From NCBI RefSeq assembly GCF_023716565.1, contig NZ_CP071848.1:1-64000 (forward strand): a DNA stretch of 64,000 bases, read 5' to 3'. Of this stretch, positions 57,611-64,000 are shown in pieces. The translations under genes and the position numbers were made by a program. The number at the start of each line of letters is the position of its first letter. Within the stretch, counting starts at the first letter, position 1. The DNA comes from Vibrio sp. SCSIO 43136. Lineage in GTDB: Bacteria > Pseudomonadota > Gammaproteobacteria > Enterobacterales > Vibrionaceae. The notes below the pieces were generated by a model that was given only the letters and a program-made list of their open reading frames with translations, was not told where the DNA came from and did not search any database.

Positions 57611-58903
57611 TTACTTATTGTGATTGCGTGGACGAGATGGACGTTTGCGACCACCTTGCTTGTTGCCACCAGTATTGGTGCGACGGTTCTGCGGGTTGCG
57701 GCTACGCATGCGTAGTGGGGCAGGCAGATCTGTCAGTAGTGCATCGGCATCGTAGTCAGAGACTGGGATAGCGTGCTCGATGTACTCTTCGATAGTGGTT
57801 AGGTTGATAGCATAGTCTTCACAAGCAAAGCTGATGGAGTGTCCGCTAGCACCTGCACGACCAGTACGACCGATACGGTGTACGTAGTCTTCACAATCGT
57901 CAGGAAGATCGAAGTTAAATACGTGGGTAACTTGTGGGATATGTAGACCACGCGCTGCAACATCAGTAGCAACCAAGATATCAACGTGACCCTGAGTAAA
58001 CTGCTCTAGGATACGCTCACGTTTCTTCTGCGGAACATCACCAGTCAGAAGACCTACACGATGACCATCGGCCGCAAGGTGGCCCCAGATAGATTCACAC
58101 TTATGTTTGGTGTTGGCGAACACAATCGCTCGGTCTGGCCATTCCTCTTCCATCAAGGTTTGCAGTAGCGCCATCTTGTGTTCGTTCGATGGGTAAAACA
58201 GCTCTTCTTGGATGCGATGACCGGTTTTTTGTTCAGGTTCAACCACAACGTGCTCTGGGTTATGCATGTGTTCAAACGCTAGCTCTTGCACTCGGTAAGA
58301 AAGCGTTGCTGAAAACAGCATGTTTAAGCGCTCGTTTGGTTGAGGCATGCGACGGAACAAGAAGCGAATATCTTTAATGAAGCCAAGATCGAACATGCGG
58401 TCCGCTTCATCAAGCACAACCGCTTGGATGTCGTTTAGGTTGAATATACGTTGCTTGAAGAAATCGATAATACGGCCCGTGGTACCTATCAGGATATCTA
58501 CCCCTTTTTCGATCTCACCTAGCTGCTTCTCGTAGGGTTCACCACCGTAAGCAAGTGCGGCACGGATGCCAGTGCTTTCCATCAGCGGCGCTGCATCGTT
58601 AAAAATCTGAATGGCCAGTTCACGGGTAGGTGCCATGATAATCGCACGAGGTTGGTTCGGCTTGCGATCCTCATGAGCTGGTGTATTCAGTAGGTGGTTA
58701 AAGGTAGCAGTAAGGAAAGCGAGTGTCTTACCAGTCCCTGTTTGGGCCTGGCCTGCGATGTCTTGGCCGGTGAGCAGTACCGGCAGCGCCAAGGCTTGGA
58801 TAGGGGTACAAAACTCGAACCCCTTTTTCTCAAGACCTTCAATGATTTGGGGATGAAGATCCAAATCGGCGAACTTTTGCTCTGTGATATGCGTCTTTTT
58901 CAT
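57611..58903 (-). CDS. rhlB: DEAD-box RNA helicase RhlB
   Basis: ATP-dependent RNA helicase of the RNA degradosome. 430 residues from ATG 58903 (a GTG one codon upstream is less likely). Helicase motifs: Q motif [35 protein letters not shown], and [10 protein letters not shown], then a basic tail ([12 protein letters not shown]) typical of RhlB. It is divergent from trxA. Confidence 0.96.
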   Translation of the reverse strand: MKKTHITEQKFADLDLHPQIIEGLEKKGFEFCTPIQALALPVLLTGQDIAGQAQTGTGKTLAFLTATFNHLLNTPAHEDRKPNQPRAIIMAPTRELAIQIFNDAAPLMESTGIRAALAYGGEPYEKQLGEIEKGVDILIGTTGRIIDFFKQRIFNLNDIQAVVLDEADRMFDLGFIKDIRFLFRRMPQPNERLNMLFSATLSYRVQELAFEHMHNPEHVVVEPEQKTGHRIQEELFYPSNEHKMALLQTLMEEEWPDRAIVFANTKHKCESIWGHLAADGHRVGLLTGDVPQKKRERILEQFTQGHVDILVATDVAARGLHIPQVTHVFNFDLPDDCEDYVHRIGRTGRAGASGHSISFACEDYAINLTTIEEYIEHAIPVSDYDADALLTDLPAPLRMRSRNPQNRRTNTGGNKQGGRKRPSRPRNHNK

Positions 58904-59014
58904 CACTATAGAATATCAGTATAAGCTTGCAATACGGAAGTAAATACATTCCAATAAGGCATCTATTTGCTGGTTATCGTCCAACCAGTTCTAAAAAACA
59001 CATTGGAGTGGAAG

Positions 59015-59341
59015 ATGAGTGACAAGATTTTGCAGCTGACCGACGACGGTTTTGAGAAAGACGTGATCCAAGCTGCAGGCCCAGTATTAGTGGATTTTTG
59101 GGCTGAATGGTGTGGACCTTGTAAGATGATCGCACCGATTCTTGACGAAATCGCTGATGAGTACGAAGGCAAGCTAACCATTGGTAAGCTAAACATTGAT
59201 CAGAACGCTGGCACGCCACCGAAATACGGTATTCGTGGTATCCCAACGCTACTACTATTTAAAGATGGTGGTGTTGCAGCGACAAAAGTTGGCGCACTAT
59301 CGAAAACTCAGCTTAAAGAGTTCCTAGACGCGAACCTTTAA
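59015..59341 (+). CDS. trxA: Thioredoxin 1
   Basis: Cytosolic disulfide reductase, 108 residues from ATG 59015 ([17 protein letters not shown]), with GGAGTGGAAG just upstream. The active site WCGPC at about 32-36 and the cis-proline [10 protein letters not shown] are intact. Followed by its own terminator; trxA-rho is the E. coli order. Confidence 0.97.
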   Translation: MSDKILQLTDDGFEKDVIQAAGPVLVDFWAEWCGPCKMIAPILDEIADEYEGKLTIGKLNIDQNAGTPPKYGIRGIPTLLLFKDGGVAATKVGALSKTQLKEFLDANL

Positions 59342-59360
59342 TCTCGCCTTCAAGTAAAAA

Positions 59361-59392
59361 GCCGTGCATTATCACATTTTGCACGGTTTTGA
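59361..59392 (+). terminator. Terminator after trxA
   Basis: CCGTGCA / TGCACGG with an 11-nt loop and TTTTGATTTTT tail. Confidence 0.8.
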
Positions 59393-59541
59393 TTTTTCCA
59401 TATAGCTAGACTAGGCTTGTTTTTAGTGCTAATTTATCGCACGGAATTTAAGCAAATGTTCATTTCTTGGTCGATCCTGAGACCAAATCCCTCTTAACTA
59501 ACACAACAGATCCTATTTTGACTAAACAAGTATCCACTACT

Positions 59542-60801
59542 ATGAACCTGACAGAACTTAAGAACAGACCTGTGTCTGAGCTTGTGAAACTGGGTGAAAG
59601 CCTAGGTCTTGAGAACCTAGCGCGTTTAAGAAAACAAGACATCATCTTCGCTATCCTGAAAGCTCACGCAAAAAGTGGTGAAGACATTTTTGGTGACGGG
59701 GTTCTGGAAATTCTTCAAGACGGGTTTGGCTTCCTACGTAGCGCCGATAGTTCATACCTTGCTGGCCCTGATGACATCTACGTCTCTCCTAGCCAGATCC
59801 GCCGCTTCAACCTACGTACTGGTGACTCAATTGCCGGTAAGATTCGACCTCCTAAAGATGGTGAACGTTACTTTGCTCTACTAAAAGTAAACACGGTTAA
59901 CCACGACAAACCAGATAACGCTCGCAACAAGATCCTGTTTGAAAACTTAACCCCTCTGCACGCGAATGAGCGTATGGTGATGGAGTGTGGTAATGGTTCT
60001 ACAGAAGACATTACGGCGCGTGTTCTTGATCTCGCATCACCAATTGGTAAAGGTCAACGTGGTCTTATCGTTGCTCCGCCAAAAGCGGGTAAAACCATGC
60101 TGCTGCAAAACATTGCGCAGAGCATTGCTCGTAACAACCCAGAATCTGAGCTAATGGTGCTTCTTATCGACGAACGTCCAGAAGAAGTAACCGAGATGCA
60201 ACGCCTAGTTAAAGGTGAAGTAGTCGCATCAACATTTGATGAGCCAGCGTCTCGCCACGTACAGGTTGCTGAGATGGTGATCGAGAAGGCAAAACGTCTT
60301 GTTGAACACAAGAAAGACGTGGTTATCTTACTTGACTCAATTACTCGTCTAGCGCGCGCATACAACACAGTGATCCCTTCATCTGGTAAAGTTCTTACCG
60401 GTGGTGTGGATGCTAACGCATTGCATCGTCCAAAGCGTTTCTTCGGTGCGGCTCGTAACGTAGAAGAAGGCGGTAGCCTTACTATCATCGCAACTGCGCT
60501 AGTAGATACTGGTTCTAAGATGGATGAAGTTATCTACGAAGAGTTTAAAGGTACAGGTAACATGGAACTGCACCTAAACCGTAAGATTGCTGAGAAACGT
60601 GTCTTCCCTGCGATTGATTTCAACCGCTCAGGTACTCGTCGTGAAGAGCTACTGACCAAAGCCGATGAACTACAGAAAATGTGGATCTTGCGTAAGATTG
60701 TTCACCCAATGGGCGAAATCGACGCAATGGAGTTCCTAATCGACAAGCTAGCGATGACCAAGACTAACGATGAGTTTTTTGACGCAATGCGCCGTCAATA
60801 A
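59542..60801 (+). CDS. rho: Transcription termination factor Rho
   Basis: Hexameric RNA-dependent ATPase that ends untranslated transcripts. 419 residues from ATG 59542 ([18 protein letters not shown]), exactly the E. coli length. RNA-binding OB fold with GFGFLRS near 60, Walker [11 protein letters not shown] near 178, Walker [11 protein letters not shown] near 210. The leader (59397-59541) has a TTGGTC / GACCAA hairpin at 59467-59486 and no strong Shine-Dalgarno; rho genes are commonly autoregulated in the leader. Confidence 0.97.
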   Translation: MNLTELKNRPVSELVKLGESLGLENLARLRKQDIIFAILKAHAKSGEDIFGDGVLEILQDGFGFLRSADSSYLAGPDDIYVSPSQIRRFNLRTGDSIAGKIRPPKDGERYFALLKVNTVNHDKPDNARNKILFENLTPLHANERMVMECGNGSTEDITARVLDLASPIGKGQRGLIVAPPKAGKTMLLQNIAQSIARNNPESELMVLLIDERPEEVTEMQRLVKGEVVASTFDEPASRHVQVAEMVIEKAKRLVEHKKDVVILLDSITRLARAYNTVIPSSGKVLTGGVDANALHRPKRFFGAARNVEEGGSLTIIATALVDTGSKMDEVIYEEFKGTGNMELHLNRKIAEKRVFPAIDFNRSGTRREELLTKADELQKMWILRKIVHPMGEIDAMEFLIDKLAMTKTNDEFFDAMRRQ

Positions 60802-60823
60802 GCTTCAGCGTTTAAAAATTGCA

Positions 60824-60849
60824 ACGCCACCCACACGGGTGGCGTTTTT
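60824..60849 (+). terminator. Terminator after rho
   Basis: ACGCCACCC / GGGTGGCGT, 9 bp, ACAC loop and TTTTATTT tail. Confidence 0.9.
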
Positions 60850-60911
60850 ATTTGCCTCAGCTAAGAAGCCTTACCATAATATTGCTGTAGCCAATATTTG
60901 GAGATGGTTCG

Positions 60912-61898
60912 ATGCGACACGGATGGTCAGCATGGCTCCTCGCTGGGTTACTCATAGTTCCTAATGCTCTGGCAAAAGAGATAACCCCACAGGAAGTGGC
61001 AGCTTGGGAACAAGACCTGCAGGTGCTCACAAAAGCTGATGAGTTTTACCAGTACATATTGTCCAATGACATCAGTTCATTGGAGTTTGCCCTTGCGCGC
61101 TTAACACTACCTCAACAGGAGGTTGTGCGTTTTTTGTTGCTTGAACACATGGAAGAGCAACACTTGATACTCTCCCCTCAAGTCACTCGCTTTGTGCAAT
61201 CACAATTAAGTCATACCCCAGTTTACAAGATCCGTGAACAAGGAGATGGCTATGAAATTGTCGTGCCCGTATACAACAGCAGTGCCGTTGCTCACCGATT
61301 GCTTAAACAGCAAGCAGAAGATCACGCCGTATTAGATTTTGTGCTGCTGGCTGAGCAAAATAAATTGCATCTGCAAGATTGGTTGTCAGGACAAGAGCGA
61401 AAGCCAAGAGAAAACTTGCTGGTGGACGAGCTCGACTCACTCTCACCTCAGGCATTCAATGTGTTAACCGAGCAGTTGGTCGATCTCTCTAGAGCCAGTT
61501 GGGTGCCATCGAGCTCAGTAGTCGCCAAGTTCGCAGAATTAAGTCAAGATCAACGCATCTATGACCTGCTTTGGCGAATGCGTGCCGACAGTCATAGTCG
61601 TAAAGAGTTGCAACGTTTGTCTAAACAAGGTGATGAATTTGCGGTCAGCCAGATGATTGCAGCAACCACGAACCCTTCGCTTAATGACATTGCACTGAAC
61701 CAACTTACACGCATACACCCGATGCCGATTGAAGTGAAAACCTTCTTTGTTGAACAGCTTCAGCAAAAAGAGTTTACCGAGTTAGTCGCGACTAAACTTC
61801 GTGAGCAGGGGCATAGCAACTGGCTTGAGCAGTTAGCCACTCAGTCGTCGGGAATTGACTCTAAAACTTTGTTAAGAGTATTGAGGCGTTCCGAGTAG
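60912..61898 (+). CDS. Exported protein of unknown function
   Basis: 328 residues with a Sec signal peptide (MRHGWSAWLLAGLLIVPNALA, cleavage after residue 21, AxA motif) and a helical, Gln/Glu/Leu-rich mature region lacking cysteines or membrane helices. It reads like stacked helical (HEAT- or TPR-like) repeats, for example LDFVLLAEQNKLHLQDWL and FAELSQDQRIYDLLWRM. Start ATG 60912 follows a GGAG. It has no obvious relative among well-known families and sits between rho and ubiD. Probably periplasmic. Confidence 0.7.
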   Translation: MRHGWSAWLLAGLLIVPNALAKEITPQEVAAWEQDLQVLTKADEFYQYILSNDISSLEFALARLTLPQQEVVRFLLLEHMEEQHLILSPQVTRFVQSQLSHTPVYKIREQGDGYEIVVPVYNSSAVAHRLLKQQAEDHAVLDFVLLAEQNKLHLQDWLSGQERKPRENLLVDELDSLSPQAFNVLTEQLVDLSRASWVPSSSVVAKFAELSQDQRIYDLLWRMRADSHSRKELQRLSKQGDEFAVSQMIAATTNPSLNDIALNQLTRIHPMPIEVKTFFVEQLQQKEFTELVATKLREQGHSNWLEQLATQSSGIDSKTLLRVLRRSE

Positions 61899-61920
61899 CC
61901 CTGATATAAACAGGGCTTTG
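61897..61920 (+). terminator. Weak terminator after the exported protein
   Basis: AGCCCTG / CAGGGCT with a 7-nt loop; the tail is only TTG, so it may attenuate rather than stop. Confidence 0.5.
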
Positions 61921-61986
61921 TGCAGCTTATGCTGATGTTTCGCTTTTGTTATACTGGCCAAAGACTACTTAGCCAGCTAAAGGCCT

Positions 61987-63831
61987 ATGAATTTTAAGGA
62001 TTTGCGAGAGTTTTTGGACTACCTTGAGCGCAATGGACAGCTCAAGCGTATTAGTCACCCGGTCGACCCTGCCTACGAAATGACAGAAATTAGTGATCGC
62101 ACACTAAGAGCGGCGGGGCCTGCATTACTGTTTGAAAACCCTGTCGGGTATGACATGCCAGTATTAACCAATTTATTTGGTACTCCTGAGCGTGTGGCCA
62201 TGGGCATGGGAAGAGAAAGTGTTTCGGACCTTCGAGAAGTGGGTAAATTGCTCGCTTATCTAAAAGAACCAGAACCTCCTCGCGGTTTCAAAGATGCCTT
62301 GAGCAAAATCCCTTTATTCAAACAAGTGCTCAATATGCCAGCTAAGCGATTGAGTAAAGCACCTTGTCAGCAAGTCGTTTGGCAAGGTGAGCAAATTGAC
62401 TTGGATAAAATTCCCGTAATGAGTTGTTGGTCTGAAGACGTTGCGCCGCTATTAACGTGGGGCTTGACTGTGACCAAGGGGCCAAACAAAAAGCGCCAAA
62501 ACTTAGGGATCTACCGTCAGCAGAAAATTGCCAAGAACAAAATAATCATGCGTTGGTTAGCTCACCGTGGTGGTGCGCTCGATCTGCGTGATTGGATGGA
62601 GGCGAATCCGGGCAAACCCTTTCCAGTCTCAGTTGCCTTTGGTGCAGACCCTGCCACCATCTTGGGGGCGGTGACACCTGTACCAGACACCTTGTCTGAG
62701 TATGCTTTTGCGGGCTTACTACGTGGCAGTCGCACCGAAGTGGTTAAGTCGGTGAGCAATGATCTCGAAGTCCCTGCGAGTGCAGAGATAGTCATGGAAG
62801 GTTATATAGACCCCAATGAGTTTGCTGACGAAGGACCATACGGCGATCACACCGGGTACTATAATGAGGCGGAAAAACATCACGTTTTTACCATCACTCA
62901 TATCACCATGCGTGAAAATCCTATTTATCACAGTACCTATACGGGACGACCACCTGATGAGCCAGCGGTGCTAGGTGTGGCACTCAATGAAGTGTTTGTG
63001 CCCATCTTGCAAAAGCAGTTCCCAGAAATTATTGATTTCTACTTACCACCAGAAGGTTGTTCCTATCGAATGGCAGTAGTTTCAATTAAGAAGCAATATC
63101 CTGGACATGCTAAACGGGTCATGATGGGTGTTTGGTCTTTCTTACGCCAATTCATGTACACCAAGTTTGTCATCATAGTCGATGAAAACGTCAATACTCG
63201 AGATTGGGGAGAAGTGGTTAACGCAATGACGAGCCACATGTTGCCTAAACGAGACAATCTGTTTATTGACCATACACCGATAGACTCGCTTGATTTTGTA
63301 TCCCCAGTTGCTGGTTTGGGTTCCAAAATGGGTTTGGATGCGACTGAAAAATGGGACGCTGAGTTAGCGATGACTCAAGAAATGAGAACAAGTCAGCTGC
63401 CAAGCCAAGAGCTACTCTCTATAGTAGAGGATTGGAAGCAAACCAATGACGATATAAAAGATGTTCACATTGATATCGGTTCCGAGCAACTAGGGTTGGC
63501 GGTGATAGATATCGATAAACACCGTGTGGGGCAGGCGTATGAAGTAATGAAAAGCTTAGTCGCTACACTCGATGGACGTCATCGATTTAGTTATCTCATT
63601 TGCTGTGATGGCGATGTGAATATCCGAGACTGGAATGACATAATCTGGGCGATTACTACACGTATGGATCCATCGCGAGACAGCCAATTTGAAGGGGAAG
63701 CAACCTTAATGATGGATGCGACCAACAAATTTGATAGTGAAATTACCCGCGAGTGGGGAAAACCAATTAAGAAAGACCCTCAGCTGGTGGCGAAAGTCGA
63801 CAGCTATTGGACTCAGCTCGACATCTTATGA
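61987..63831 (+). CDS. ubiD: 3-octaprenyl-4-hydroxybenzoate decarboxylase UbiD (long form)
   Basis: Prenyl-FMN-dependent decarboxylase of ubiquinone synthesis. 614 residues against about 497 in E. coli. The N-terminal two thirds align well ([94 protein letters not shown]). After [14 protein letters not shown] (about 443-456) there is an extra segment before the usual end [22 protein letters not shown]. That extra part repeats the preceding region: residues 359-407 (ending NVNTRDW) and 501-549 (ending DVNIRDW) are equal in length and similar in pattern. Start has AAAGG just upstream. The stop overlaps the next start (ATGA). Confidence 0.93.
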   Translation: MNFKDLREFLDYLERNGQLKRISHPVDPAYEMTEISDRTLRAAGPALLFENPVGYDMPVLTNLFGTPERVAMGMGRESVSDLREVGKLLAYLKEPEPPRGFKDALSKIPLFKQVLNMPAKRLSKAPCQQVVWQGEQIDLDKIPVMSCWSEDVAPLLTWGLTVTKGPNKKRQNLGIYRQQKIAKNKIIMRWLAHRGGALDLRDWMEANPGKPFPVSVAFGADPATILGAVTPVPDTLSEYAFAGLLRGSRTEVVKSVSNDLEVPASAEIVMEGYIDPNEFADEGPYGDHTGYYNEAEKHHVFTITHITMRENPIYHSTYTGRPPDEPAVLGVALNEVFVPILQKQFPEIIDFYLPPEGCSYRMAVVSIKKQYPGHAKRVMMGVWSFLRQFMYTKFVIIVDENVNTRDWGEVVNAMTSHMLPKRDNLFIDHTPIDSLDFVSPVAGLGSKMGLDATEKWDAELAMTQEMRTSQLPSQELLSIVEDWKQTNDDIKDVHIDIGSEQLGLAVIDIDKHRVGQAYEVMKSLVATLDGRHRFSYLICCDGDVNIRDWNDIIWAITTRMDPSRDSQFEGEATLMMDATNKFDSEITREWGKPIKKDPQLVAKVDSYWTQLDIL

Positions 63832-64000
63832 CACATAGAGTAAGACTAGAGCCTCAAGGCATCGAATTTGATGTCGATGACAACCAAACCGTGTTGGAAG
63901 CGGCGCTCAACCAAAACATCCGCTTCCCTCATCGGTGCCAAGTTGGCGCATGTACCGCCTGCTTGTGTCGGAAATTAGATGGGAAAGTCGATTACCAACT
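63828..64000 (+). CDS. [2Fe-2S] NAD(P)H-flavin reductase-like protein, partial
   Basis: Only the first 57 codons are in the window. ATG 63828 overlaps the ubiD stop. The translation has a plant-type ferredoxin [2Fe-2S] cluster motif C-x4-C-x2-C in [12 protein letters not shown], so the N-terminal domain is ferredoxin-like; a flavin/NAD reductase domain is expected downstream but not seen. In Vibrio, fre-type reductases follow ubiD, which suggests a role in supplying reduced flavin. Confidence 0.75.
   Translation, partial: MTHRVRLEPQGIEFDVDDNQTVLEAALNQNIRFPHRCQVGACTACLCRKLDGKVDYQ

Overview
The window is a 64 kb stretch of a gammaproteobacterial chromosome, almost certainly the large chromosome of a Vibrio, close to its replication origin. 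The evidence is the dnaA-dnaN-recF-gyrB run at the left edge, an rRNA operon with Glu-Lys-Val tRNAs in its 16S-23S spacer, Vibrio-type neighbourhoods around trkH-trkA-rsmB-fmt-def and dprA-smg-yrdD, and protein sequences that mostly read as close relatives of the E. coli families. Nearly all of it is core genome. I see no phage, insertion sequence with a transposase, CRISPR array or defence island.

Layout. 1-6.2 kb: replication initiation and gyrase. 6.2-8.5 kb: a divergent punC/punR pair (purine nucleoside exporter and its LysR regulator). 8.5-15.05 kb: the ilvGMEDA branched-chain operon on the minus strand, complete with a 29-residue leader peptide and attenuator. 15.2-24.6 kb: comM, an outer-membrane-like protein, yihG, dsbA, srkA, ccoG, yihD, a 55-residue small ORF with a structured leader, a Spo0M-like protein and trhA. 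24.6-33.5 kb: the minus-strand def-fmt-rsmB-trkA-trkH unit, divergent from lysM-dprA-smg-yrdD. 33.5-38.7 kb: purEK under a PurR box, then tsaC-hemF-aroE-yrdB and yrdA. 38.7-45.2 kb: an rRNA operon ordered 16S, tRNA-Glu, tRNA-Lys, tRNA-Val, 23S, 5S, tRNA-Thr, second 5S, tRNA-Asp, with an intrinsic terminator inside it. 45.3-49.2 kb: an octamer repeat array, a divergent S-adenosylhomocysteine-hydrolase-like gene next to ilvY, and ilvC. 49.3-49.95 kb: a long CsrB-family RNA. 50.1-55.9 kb: amino-acid exporter, rarD, recQ, DUF3630-like gene, yhhQ, a repeat-rich spacer and a sugar-nucleotide-type SDR. 56.1-64 kb: gppA-rhlB, trxA, rho, an unknown exported protein, a long UbiD and the start of a [2Fe-2S] flavin reductase.

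How the parts connect. Branched-chain amino acid synthesis appears twice: ilvGMEDA controlled by leader-peptide attenuation, and ilvC controlled by divergent ilvY. Queuosine, purine, haem, ubiquinone, shikimate and tRNA-modification genes supply core metabolism. The least explained elements are the SAH-hydrolase-like gene following ilvY, the 55-codon gene with its three-way-junction-like leader, the CsrB RNA with a perfect triplication, the UbiD with an internally duplicated C-terminal segment, and several palindromic repeats in spacers.
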